64,000 nucleotides of DNA from JACKIP01 sp963710165 (GTDB lineage: Bacteria > Pseudomonadota > Alphaproteobacteria > Micavibrionales > Micavibrionaceae), in contig CAVPYZ010000005.1 of NCBI GenBank assembly GCA_963710165.1, positions 124,001 through 188,000 on the forward strand. The letters run 5' to 3'. A program made the translations under genes and the position numbers. Under the pieces are notes generated by a model, which was not told where the DNA came from, ran no database searches, and saw only the letters and a list, made by a program, of their open reading frames with translations. Within the stretch, counting starts at the first letter, position 1; each line of letters begins with the position of its first letter. Shown in pieces: positions 24,785-32,736 of the stretch.

Positions 24785-25510
24785 TTAACGGTTTGCGAAT
24801 GGATCGGCGGCTTTGATAGTTTCGGGACGTGGCGCTTTAATCGCTGTGACCGGAACTTTATTGGCCGAAATCGGCGTCGTTACCGCCGCGCCCGATGCAG
24901 GAATAATCTTTGATAATTCATCCTGCTGTTTTGCCATGGCAAGCTGAGCCTCATTTAACTGAAACCCTGTAATGATTGTATAATTCGACGGGTTACGCCC
25001 ATCTGTCACCGGAATATTCTGTTGCAAACGTTCCTTGTGATAGGTACTTGCGGCAACGCCTGAAAGTTCTAACGGAATTGAAAATGTATCTTTGGCAAGA
25101 ATTTCCTGATTTGCATCCAGAACCGCAATAAAATACGGCATGTCCAATGTCGATTTTGTCAGTTGACCCGTTTCAAGATTTGTTCCTGCTACGGCGGTAA
25201 AATCTATATCCATGCTGATGGTGACAATATCATTCGTGTCATTCAAGCGGCATTGACCGGAAATTTGTTCAATCTTTGCATTGGACAGTTTTCCTGCGGC
25301 AACACTTTCATCTGCCTCGGGCAGATCGAAATAGCTATTCAGCTCTTCTGAAACCACGAAAGAGGGGCAGGGGGTGTCGCCGTCATCGGGCGATACAAAC
25401 AGATTACTGACTTTGGTATAGCTATCGGACAGACCTGTTTTAAAGCCGTCCATCGTTTCACAAGCGGTCACCACACATGCCACAAGGGCTAATAATAGAA
25501 TTTTTTTCAT
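24785..25510 (-). CDS. Predicted lipoprotein
   Basis: A 241-residue protein with a lipobox (ALVACVVTAC, lipidated Cys17) after a short hydrophobic signal. The mature part has conserved-looking segments ISGQCRLNDTNDIVTISMDIDFTA and a later beta-rich region. It ends in a Pro/Ala-rich tail. Similar proteins are annotated as hypothetical lipoproteins in alphaproteobacteria, with no known role. It is the first gene of the three-gene operon with the WaaE-like transferase. The gene is divergent from ispH, with 133 bases between. Confidence 0.78.
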   Translation of the reverse strand: MKKILLLALVACVVTACETMDGFKTGLSDSYTKVSNLFVSPDDGDTPCPSFVVSEELNSYFDLPEADESVAAGKLSNAKIEQISGQCRLNDTNDIVTISMDIDFTAVAGTNLETGQLTKSTLDMPYFIAVLDANQEILAKDTFSIPLELSGVAASTYHKERLQQNIPVTDGRNPSNYTIITGFQLNEAQLAMAKQQDELSKIIPASGAAVTTPISANKVPVTAIKAPRPETIKAADPFANR

Positions 25511-25643
25511 TTTAAACTCTTTATATTTCGGAATGTTGGCAATCTAGCCCAAAAACACATAAATGAAAAGTTTATTTCGATAAGCTGTCCTGTTCTGCGT
25601 TTTGATAGTTTTCAACGGTGCGTGCAATCTATATAAATAATAT

Positions 25644-26618
25644 ATGGGATCACAACATCATCTTCATATTCTTCTGGCGGCGCCGCGCGGTTTTTGTGCA
25701 GGGGTTGATCGTGCCATACAGATTGTGGAAAAATCCCTGCAGAAGTATGGCGCGCCGGTTTATGTTCGTCATGAAATTGTGCATAACCGCCATGTTGTGG
25801 ATAGCTTGAAAGAAAAGGGCGCTGTCTTTGTCGAGGAACTATCCGAAATTCCCAATGACGGGCAACCGGTTATTTTCTCCGCCCATGGTGTCCCAAAAAG
25901 TGTTCCCGCCAAAGCAAAAGAGCGTGAAATGTTTTACATTGATGCAACATGTCCGTTAGTGAGCAAGGTGCATAAAGAAGCAGAACGCCATTATAAAGCA
26001 GGGAAACAGGTTATCTTAATCGGCCATGCCGGGCATCCCGAAGTTATCGGGACAATGGGGCAATTACCCGCGGGCGCTGTGATTTTAATCGAAACCAAGG
26101 CAGATATTCAAAATATTACGGTAAAAGATTCGTCAAACCTTGCCTATTGCACACAAACAACCCTGTCTGTTGATGATACGGCAGATATTGTTGCCGCACT
26201 TAAACAGGCATATCCAAACATTACTGAACCCGGCAAAGAAGATATTTGCTATGCCACGACCAACCGTCAGGCGGCTGTCAAACATATTGCCGAGCAGTGT
26301 GATTTAATGTTTGTAATCGGCGCGCCGAATTCCTCCAATTCCAATCGCCTTGTCGAGGTGGGGTTATCATACGGCGCAAAACAGGCTTTTTTGATTCAGG
26401 GGCAGAAGGATCTTAAAACATATGACCTGTCAGGTATAAATGTTCTGGGATTAACCGCGGGGGCGTCTGCGCCGGAGGAATTGGTCTTATCCGTTATTAA
26501 TACATTAAAACAGCTTTATAACGTTACCGTCGAAGAGGTCACCACTACCGAAGAAAACGTTGTATTCAATATTCCGCGTTTATTGCGTGAAGCAGAAGAG
26601 AAAATATCCGCCGCATGA
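25644..26618 (+). CDS. ispH: 4-hydroxy-3-methylbut-2-enyl diphosphate reductase
   Basis: Last enzyme of the non-mevalonate isoprenoid pathway, making IPP and DMAPP with an iron-sulfur cluster. The 324-residue protein has the three cluster cysteines: Cys18 in PRGFCAG, Cys103 in DATCPLVSKVH and Cys202 in ICYATTNRQ. The histidines in AHGVPKSV and GHAGHPEV are also conserved. It overlaps the next gene by four bases (ATGA), which indicates coupling. The order ispH-X-rnhA matches other alphaproteobacteria, where X is usually thrB. Confidence 0.96.
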   Translation: MGSQHHLHILLAAPRGFCAGVDRAIQIVEKSLQKYGAPVYVRHEIVHNRHVVDSLKEKGAVFVEELSEIPNDGQPVIFSAHGVPKSVPAKAKEREMFYIDATCPLVSKVHKEAERHYKAGKQVILIGHAGHPEVIGTMGQLPAGAVILIETKADIQNITVKDSSNLAYCTQTTLSVDDTADIVAALKQAYPNITEPGKEDICYATTNRQAAVKHIAEQCDLMFVIGAPNSSNSNRLVEVGLSYGAKQAFLIQGQKDLKTYDLSGINVLGLTAGASAPEELVLSVINTLKQLYNVTVEEVTTTEENVVFNIPRLLREAEEKISAA

Positions 26619-27370
26619 TGATATCCAAAAAAGACTTTCTGGCGCAGGGCGCGCCAATCACTTTTATCGGTATGTCGGGGGTCGGCAAAACCTATATTTC
26701 AAATATTCTAAGCCAGAATGGCTGGCATCATTATTCGTGTGACTATGAAATCGGCACGACATATCTGTCTCAGGATATTAAATACACGCTGAATATTGAC
26801 GAAAACATCACAAAAGACAATATAGACTATCTCTCGGAATTTGTCGGACAGGTCGGGCGTTCCGCTTTGGGCGGTTTGCCGCTTTATGAATTTTCTAGAC
26901 GTCAAAAACTTTATTATGAGGCAGAACTGCAATCTATCCAAGACGCTTGTGACGCGATTGAAAGTAATCAAACGATTATCAATTCCTCCGGCAGCTTGTG
27001 TGAGATAAAAGATGAGGCTTTATTAAAATCCTTGGCTGAAAAAACATTATTCGTCTATATAAAGGCCAGCGAGAAAGATAAGATTAATCTTCTAAATCGT
27101 GCGCAAAAATACCCCAAACCTCTGTTTTTTCCACCCCATAAATTAGAGGGCTGGCTGTCGGATTATCTTAAGATGAATAATATATCAACCCCCGATGATA
27201 TACGTCCGAATGACTTCTCACGGTGGGTTTTTCCCAAACTGCTCTCATCGCGTTTACCAAAATATGAACGGCTGGCTGATCTTTACGGCATTACCATTCC
27301 CGCCGCCGCATTTGAAGATTTAGAGTCTTCGGAACATTTTAACGAAATTATATCAGGTCATCTTTCATGA
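26615..27370 (+). CDS. P-loop NTPase/kinase-like protein
   Basis: A 251-residue protein with a Walker A motif FIGMSGVGKTYIS at residues 17-29, which resembles the shikimate/small-molecule kinase fold. The Walker B-like region is not obvious. The C-terminal half is helical and contains FPPHKLEGWLSDYL, of unknown meaning. It overlaps ispH and rnhA by four bases each, so the three form one translationally coupled operon. In related genomes this slot normally holds homoserine kinase (thrB), but this protein does not look like ThrB (GHMP or APH fold). The substrate is unknown. Confidence 0.78.
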   Translation: MMISKKDFLAQGAPITFIGMSGVGKTYISNILSQNGWHHYSCDYEIGTTYLSQDIKYTLNIDENITKDNIDYLSEFVGQVGRSALGGLPLYEFSRRQKLYYEAELQSIQDACDAIESNQTIINSSGSLCEIKDEALLKSLAEKTLFVYIKASEKDKINLLNRAQKYPKPLFFPPHKLEGWLSDYLKMNNISTPDDIRPNDFSRWVFPKLLSSRLPKYERLADLYGITIPAAAFEDLESSEHFNEIISGHLS

Positions 27371-27798
27371 GTAATAGTATAGAGATTTATACAGACGGTG
27401 CCTGCAGCGGTAATCCAGGGCCAGGGGGGTGGGGCGCGATTCTGCGTCATGGCAAACACGAGAAGGAGCTTTCAGGCGGTGCAGAAGAAACCACAAATAA
27501 CCGTATGGAGTTAATGGCGGCGATTGAAGCCTTAAAAGCGTTAAAAAAAAGAAGCACCGTCGATCTATATACAGATAGTACCTACGTCAAAAAAGGTATC
27601 GAGGAATGGATGGATGGCTGGAAAGCAAGGGGATGGAAAACGGCCGTGAAAAAACCCGTTAAAAATCAGGATTTATGGCAGGATTTGGATGATATGATGC
27701 AACAGCATGATGTGACCCTTCACTGGGTAAAAGGGCACGCAGGGCATCCCGATAATGAGCGCGCGGATGCCTTGGCGGTTGCCGCGGTTCCAAGATAA
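27367..27798 (+). CDS. rnhA: Ribonuclease HI
   Basis: Cuts the RNA strand of RNA-DNA hybrids. The 143-residue protein has the four catalytic acids: Asp10 in YTDGACSGNPGPGGWG, Glu48 in NNRMELMAAIEAL, Asp70 in YTDSTYV, and the Asp in the C-terminal GHAGHPDNERAD. Length and order are those of E. coli RNase HI. The start overlaps the upstream gene by four bases. Third gene of the ispH operon. Confidence 0.96.
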   Translation: MSNSIEIYTDGACSGNPGPGGWGAILRHGKHEKELSGGAEETTNNRMELMAAIEALKALKKRSTVDLYTDSTYVKKGIEEWMDGWKARGWKTAVKKPVKNQDLWQDLDDMMQQHDVTLHWVKGHAGHPDNERADALAVAAVPR

Positions 27799-27861
27799 AA
27801 ATTTCGGAACTTCGGCTGCCTCTCCTCGTTGGTAGAGCATAATCAAAAAGGAGAAAATAAG

Positions 27862-28422
27862 ATGTCCAAGTTAAATGGAAAAACAATTGCAATCCTCGCC
27901 ACGGACGGATTTGAACAGGTTGAGCTGACACAGCCGATGAACGCTGTTAAAGATGCGGGCGCAAAGGTTGAAATTGTCTCCCTTGAAAAAGGAGAGATTC
28001 AAGGATTTAATCACACAGATAAAGCCGATACGTTCAGCGTCGATAAAACAGTCGATGAAGTCTCTGCCTCCGACTATAACGGTCTGATTTTGCCAGGTGG
28101 TGTGCATAATCCGGATGCGTTACGTATGAATGAAAAAGCCGTTAGCTTTGTGCGTGCGTTTTTTGAGCAGGGCAAACCCGTATCGGCAATTTGCCACGGC
28201 GCATGGACGCTGATTGAAGCCGGTGTAGTGGAGGGTAAAACACTCACATCATGGCCCAGCCTGAAAACAGATATCGAAAATGCAGGCGGTACATGGGTTG
28301 ATCAGGAAGTGTGTTGCAAAAACGGACTGACAACCAGCCGTAATCCCGATGATCTGGACGCCTTCTGCAGCAAAACAATCGAAGAATTTTGCGAAGGACA
28401 GCATGAAGATTTAGCCGCATAA
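27862..28422 (+). CDS. DJ-1/PfpI-family protein (type 1 glutamine amidotransferase-like)
   Basis: A 186-residue protein of the DJ-1/PfpI superfamily. The nucleophile elbow AICHGAWTLIEAG holds Cys111 and His112, and the DGFEQVE segment carries the conserved Glu. This matches the YhbO/PfpI stress protein group, linked in other bacteria to deglycase or chaperone-like activity. I chose the ATG at 27862 because AAGGAG lies just upstream; the longer frame from 27829 adds residues with no family match. A bidirectional terminator follows. Confidence 0.9.
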   Translation: MSKLNGKTIAILATDGFEQVELTQPMNAVKDAGAKVEIVSLEKGEIQGFNHTDKADTFSVDKTVDEVSASDYNGLILPGGVHNPDALRMNEKAVSFVRAFFEQGKPVSAICHGAWTLIEAGVVEGKTLTSWPSLKTDIENAGGTWVDQEVCCKNGLTTSRNPDDLDAFCSKTIEEFCEGQHEDLAA

Positions 28423-28446
28423 AAAAATATTATTATTTTATGAAAC

Positions 28447-28477
28447 AAAAAAGACCGCTTACATGGCGGTCTTTTTT
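28447..28477. terminator. Bidirectional terminator between the PfpI-like gene and phaR
   Basis: AAAAAAGACCGC and GCGGTCTTTTTT form a long palindromic stem with a seven-base loop. T tracts occur on both strands, so it can end both convergent genes. Confidence 0.9.
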
Positions 28478-28497
28478 AATGTTTGAAAGAAAGTAAC

Positions 28498-29010
28498 TTA
28501 TTTCTTTTCATCACCGAGCGGCGGTACAAATGTTTTCATTGCGGACTGGAATATCTCCATATTGCGACGGCTGATCTCTTCGAAAGAAGACGTGCCGGGG
28601 AACATCTGTCCCATTTGTGACATACGTTCTTGCTGCGCCTGAAGCTGTTCGTCAAAACGATCCAGCATTTGTTTTTGGTTATCAACCAGAAACTGCATGG
28701 AATGTTCAAGATAGCTAGGGACAACGCCTTGCATATTTTCACCATAAAGGCTGATCAGCTTACGTAAGAAATCGGTGGGGAGAAGGTTTTCACCTTTGGT
28801 TTCTTGCTCTGCAACGATTTGCGTCAGAACGGAGCGCGTCAAATCGTCTCCTGACTTGGCATCAACAACAATAAAGTCGATATTGTCTTTCACCATTTCG
28901 TTCAAATCTTCTAATGTCACATATGCACTGCGTCCTGTATCATACAGGCGGCGGTTCGCATATTTCTTTACGACAATTGGTTCTCCTGGTTTTGGTCTGC
29001 TACGGGCCAT
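28498..29010 (-). CDS. phaR: Polyhydroxyalkanoate synthesis repressor PhaR
   Basis: Binds DNA and PHB granules to repress PHB-related genes until polymer accumulates. The 170-residue protein starts MARSRPKPGEP and has the family's N-terminal DNA-binding domain VVKKYANRRLYDTGRSAYVTLEDLNEMV, then the PHB-accumulation regulatory domain with SLYGENMQGVVPSYLEHSMQ. The ATG at 29010 has GGAG just upstream and was chosen over a longer frame. It is divergent from the phaC-like gene, with about 100 bases between, so it probably controls that operon. Confidence 0.94.
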   Translation of the reverse strand: MARSRPKPGEPIVVKKYANRRLYDTGRSAYVTLEDLNEMVKDNIDFIVVDAKSGDDLTRSVLTQIVAEQETKGENLLPTDFLRKLISLYGENMQGVVPSYLEHSMQFLVDNQKQMLDRFDEQLQAQQERMSQMGQMFPGTSSFEEISRRNMEIFQSAMKTFVPPLGDEKK

Positions 29011-29108
29011 CAAAATCTCCTTTGTTGCTGCGCAGTATAATCGCACACTTCCAGACACTTGCAAAGAATATTATTGAGATTACGTCAGAGGTGTCTGTAT
29101 AAGTAGAA

Positions 29109-30137
29109 ATGCAAAACTTACCCCTGCACATTTATGGCGCATTTAAAACGGCGGAACAACCGGACGTTTTGTTACAGGGGTTTCAAAAATATTTGAAGTC
29201 TGACCTTATTAATGATCATGTACAATATCAGGTTGTATCTGGATATCACGGTGTAAAATTACGCCGTTACGCATCGTCTGTTGAAGCGGCACAATCGCTA
29301 TTTATTATTCCATCTTTGATTAATGATTGCGAGATTTTTGACCTGACCAGAGAAACATCCTTTATTCGTTTTGTCCTATCGCAAGGGCTTGATGTGTATT
29401 TGATCGATTGGGGCGATCTGACCAAAAGTTTTTCAGGCTCTTTAAATAATCTTTTTGAACATATACTACATCCGCTATGGGATAATGTGTGTAAAGACGC
29501 GCACATGCCCCCGCATGTATTGGGCTATTGCTTGGGTGGTACATTGGCGGCAACATTTTTTTCACAGCCAAAACAAACGCTCCCTGCATCGCTCACCTTT
29601 TTGGCAACACCGTTCGATTTCAGCGTTGATCATGCGTCATGGTCGTATGTGATTGATCATCCACATCATATAAAAAGCCAGATCCGCATACAGAACTGCC
29701 TGAGCCAGCGAATGCTGCAATCACATTTTATCAACGTGCAACCGACTTTCATCATCAATAAATTCAAAGCATTTCTAAACATGACGCAGGGCAGTTTTGA
29801 GGAACAGCGTTTTATCGCCGTTGAACGCTGGCTGAATGAAGGCCCAGACGTGCCAATGGAGTTATCGCTTGATCTAATTGAACATTATTTTGTGCAGAAT
29901 AAAGCCCTGGAGGATTTACAGCGCCTTCCCGATATTTCGCATACGATTATATATTCCGAAAATGACCAGATTGTGCCTTATGCCTCTGCAATTAAGATTA
30001 AATATTTTCATAAGAACGTTGGCGTTATTCAAACAGATTGCGGTCATGTGGGAATGATGGTTGGACGCGGGGCAAAGGAAACGGTCTGGCATCCTTTTAC
30101 AGAACGCCTGAAAGCTTTCGCGGCGCAACAAATTTAG
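29109..30137 (+). CDS. phaC: PHA synthase PhaC, short form (class III-like)
   Basis: Predicted polyhydroxyalkanoate synthase of 342 residues. The catalytic triad can be placed: Cys141 in the synthase box GYCLGG, Asp286 in SENDQIVP and His313 in CGHVGMMVG. Class I enzymes are about 580-600 residues, so this is much shorter and close to class III PhaC (about 355), but no PhaE partner is nearby. The DLTRETSFIRFVLSQGLDVYLIDWG segment is typical of the family. It is followed by phaA and phaB. A related alpha/beta hydrolase acting on PHB cannot be excluded. Confidence 0.82.
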   Translation: MQNLPLHIYGAFKTAEQPDVLLQGFQKYLKSDLINDHVQYQVVSGYHGVKLRRYASSVEAAQSLFIIPSLINDCEIFDLTRETSFIRFVLSQGLDVYLIDWGDLTKSFSGSLNNLFEHILHPLWDNVCKDAHMPPHVLGYCLGGTLAATFFSQPKQTLPASLTFLATPFDFSVDHASWSYVIDHPHHIKSQIRIQNCLSQRMLQSHFINVQPTFIINKFKAFLNMTQGSFEEQRFIAVERWLNEGPDVPMELSLDLIEHYFVQNKALEDLQRLPDISHTIIYSENDQIVPYASAIKIKYFHKNVGVIQTDCGHVGMMVGRGAKETVWHPFTERLKAFAAQQI

Positions 30138-30192
30138 TCTCTTGTAAAGTTACAGGGGCGCGATATGTTGGTGGGGAAAAGGAGAAAACCTC

Positions 30193-31368
30193 ATGTCTGA
30201 CCCCGTTGTAATTGTTGCGGCAAAACGCACCCCCATAGGAAATTTTGGCGGAGGGCTTGCCAATGTTCCTGCCTTTAAACTGGGCGCTACCGTGCTACAG
30301 AATATCTTTGAAGTAACAAAGATCAAAGCGGAGGAGATTGACGATGTTATTCTGGGACAGATTTTAACAGCGAACCAAGGGCAAAATCCCGCGCGTCAGA
30401 CCTTGATCGAAGCAGGTATTCCCAAAGAAAAAACAGCGATTACAATTAATCAGGTTTGCGGGTCTGGCTTGCGCGCCGTGGCAATGGGAATGCAGGCAAT
30501 TCTGTGCGGCGATAGCGATATTGTGGTCGCAGGCGGGCAGGAAAATATGAGCATGAGCCCGCATGCCATGCACATGCGCGACGGTATTAAATTTGGCGAT
30601 GCCACCATGAAAGATACCATGATTGTGGACGGGTTATGGGACAGTTTCAATGATATTCATATGGGCATTACGGCGGAAAATATTGCAGAAAAGTGGGGCT
30701 TGTCCCGCGAAGATCAAGACGCTTTTGCTGCATCGTCACAGAACAAGGCCGAGGCGGCAATGAAAGCAGGAAAATTTAAAGATGAAATCGTTCCTGTCAT
30801 CGTGCCGAATCGCAAAGGGGATATTACGATAGATACAGACGAATTTCCCCGCGCAGGCGCAACGGCGGAAGGTCTAGGGAAACTTCGTCCGGCCTTTAAG
30901 AAAGATGGAACAGTGACCGCAGGAAACGCATCCGGCTTGAATGACGGGGCGGCGATTGTTCTGTTAATGAAAGAAAGCGAAGCGCAAAAGCGCGGCTTAA
31001 CACCCCTTGCCAAAATTACCTCATGGGCAACGGCGGGTGTTGCCCCCGAAATCATGGGGACGGGTCCAATTCCGGCGAGTAAAAAAGCGTTGGAAAAAGC
31101 GGGCTGGACGAAAGATGACCTTGATCTGATTGAATCAAATGAAGCCTTTGCGGCGCAGTCACTTTGCGTCATGAAAGACCTGGGCCTTGATGCATCGAAA
31201 GTCAATGTAAACGGCGGTGCAATTGCGTTGGGGCACCCTATCGGGGCGTCGGGATGTCGCGTTTTGGTCACGTTGCTCCACGAAATGACCCGACGTGACG
31301 CGCATAAGGGGCTTGCCACATTATGTATTGGCGGCGGCATGGGAATTGCCCTGTGCGTTGAAAGATAA
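30193..31368 (+). CDS. phaA: Acetyl-CoA acetyltransferase (beta-ketothiolase)
   Basis: Condenses two acetyl-CoA to acetoacetyl-CoA, the first step of PHB synthesis. The 391-residue protein has the nucleophile Cys89 in NQVCGSGLRA, the GGQENMSMSPH loop, the catalytic His in ALGHPIGASGCR, and the C-terminal Cys in LCIGGGMG. Length is standard for PhaA. It is 55 bases after phaC and 23 bases before phaB, so phaCAB is probably one operon. Confidence 0.95.
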   Translation: MSDPVVIVAAKRTPIGNFGGGLANVPAFKLGATVLQNIFEVTKIKAEEIDDVILGQILTANQGQNPARQTLIEAGIPKEKTAITINQVCGSGLRAVAMGMQAILCGDSDIVVAGGQENMSMSPHAMHMRDGIKFGDATMKDTMIVDGLWDSFNDIHMGITAENIAEKWGLSREDQDAFAASSQNKAEAAMKAGKFKDEIVPVIVPNRKGDITIDTDEFPRAGATAEGLGKLRPAFKKDGTVTAGNASGLNDGAAIVLLMKESEAQKRGLTPLAKITSWATAGVAPEIMGTGPIPASKKALEKAGWTKDDLDLIESNEAFAAQSLCVMKDLGLDASKVNVNGGAIALGHPIGASGCRVLVTLLHEMTRRDAHKGLATLCIGGGMGIALCVER

Positions 31369-31391
31369 AAATAAACAGAAAGATAAATATT

Positions 31392-32120
31392 ATGAGCGAT
31401 AAGAAAATAGCCATCATCACAGGCGGAACCAGAGGGATTGGTCTGTCAATCTCAAAACAGTTGAAGGAAGACGGTTTTGATATTGTAGCCTTTTATAACG
31501 GCAACAAGGACGCCGCGAAAAAGTTTGAGGCCGATACAGGTGGAAAAGCCATGCAGGTGGATGTCTCTGATTTTAATGCGTGTCAAAAGGCCGTTGAAAA
31601 GATTGAGAAAGACCACGGCGAAATTCATATACTTGTGAATAATGCGGGTATTACACGTGACCGCGTCTTTCATAAAATGGAAGAAAAAGACTGGCATGAT
31701 GTCATCGGGACAAACCTGAATTCCTGTTTCAATATGTGCCGCGCGGTTATTCTAAACATGCGTAGCCGTAAAGCAGGGCGCATCATCAATATTTCCTCCA
31801 TCAACGGGCAAAAGGGACAGTTCGGACAAACCAATTATGCGGCGGCAAAAGCGGGTATGATCGGCTTTACAAAATCGCTCGCGCTTGAAAATGCCAGCCG
31901 TAAAATTACTGTCAATGCCATTTGCCCAGGATATATTGCCACCGATATGACCAGCGCCATGTCTGCGGACGTGTTACAGGCGATTATTAATCAAATCCCT
32001 GTCGGGCGCATGGGTGAGCCGGAAGAAATTGCCAATACTGTTTCATTCCTCGCGAGCGAGAAATCCGCTTTTGTGACGGGTGCAACTCTGTCTGTTAATG
32101 GCGGTCAATACATGGCATAA
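31392..32120 (+). CDS. phaB: Acetoacetyl-CoA reductase
   Basis: NADPH-dependent short-chain dehydrogenase that makes (R)-3-hydroxybutyryl-CoA. The 242-residue protein shows the cofactor motif GGTRGIG at residues 11-17, the NNAG motif, the catalytic Ser in INISSINGQKGQFGQTN, and the YAAAKAG Tyr and Lys. The QKGQFGQTNY string is characteristic of PhaB within the broader SDR family. It is the third gene of the pha operon and is followed 7 bases later by a cyclic-nucleotide-binding protein gene. Confidence 0.95.
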   Translation: MSDKKIAIITGGTRGIGLSISKQLKEDGFDIVAFYNGNKDAAKKFEADTGGKAMQVDVSDFNACQKAVEKIEKDHGEIHILVNNAGITRDRVFHKMEEKDWHDVIGTNLNSCFNMCRAVILNMRSRKAGRIINISSINGQKGQFGQTNYAAAKAGMIGFTKSLALENASRKITVNAICPGYIATDMTSAMSADVLQAIINQIPVGRMGEPEEIANTVSFLASEKSAFVTGATLSVNGGQYMA

Positions 32121-32127
32121 TTATTTT

Positions 32128-32700
32128 ATGAGCCCACCCAATAAACGCGACCCCATCGTTCTTGAACGCCGCTTTGTGTCTAAAGATTCCCTGATTATCG
32201 AACAGGGAGAGCAGGGCAATTGCGCCTTTTTGGTTCAATCCGGTTCAATTTTGATTTTTACCAATAAAGAAAATCCGGATAAAACTGATAAGGGGGCGCA
32301 AATCGATCTGGCAACGATTAATGCCGGAAGTATTTTCGGGGAAATGGCACTGCTATTTGATGGACCGCGCACAGCCAGCGCCAAAGCGCTTGAAGATTGT
32401 AATTTGATTGTGCTGACACGGCAGGTATTCGAAAATAAAATGGAAAAAAGCGACCCGACCGTACGCGCGCTTTTGAAAATGCTGACCGAACGTATTATCC
32501 ATTCCAATAATACCGTCATTAATAAAAAAAGCGATATCAACGACCTGACCGAAACAACGCGTATTATCTACGATAACATCATGCAGGGCTTACCACGCGC
32601 GCAACAACGCATGTTTGACAGTGCGGTTCTGCCAAAGTTAGAGGGCTTTTTAACATCCGTTCAGGATTTTAAAGAAAGATTTAAAGACGATCAAAAGTGA
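32128..32700 (+). CDS. Cyclic-nucleotide-binding domain protein
   Basis: A 190-residue protein with one cyclic-nucleotide-binding domain at about residues 15-115. The phosphate-binding cassette reads FGEMALLFDGPRTASAKA and keeps the Glu and Arg that contact cAMP. No helix-turn-helix follows, so it is not a CRP-type regulator; the C-terminal helical part may mediate protein contact. I chose the ATG at 32128 because the upstream frame overlaps phaB. As the last gene of the pha cluster it may link PHB synthesis to a nucleotide signal, which is inference. Confidence 0.82.
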   Translation: MSPPNKRDPIVLERRFVSKDSLIIEQGEQGNCAFLVQSGSILIFTNKENPDKTDKGAQIDLATINAGSIFGEMALLFDGPRTASAKALEDCNLIVLTRQVFENKMEKSDPTVRALLKMLTERIIHSNNTVINKKSDINDLTETTRIIYDNIMQGLPRAQQRMFDSAVLPKLEGFLTSVQDFKERFKDDQK

Positions 32701-32736
32701 CATCGGGAAGCAGTATCCTGAAGCCGTTCATGATAT

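Noticed and set aside
26615..27370. Homoserine kinase (thrB) by position
   Set aside because: The sequence has a kinase P-loop but lacks the GHMP or APH kinase signatures expected of ThrB.
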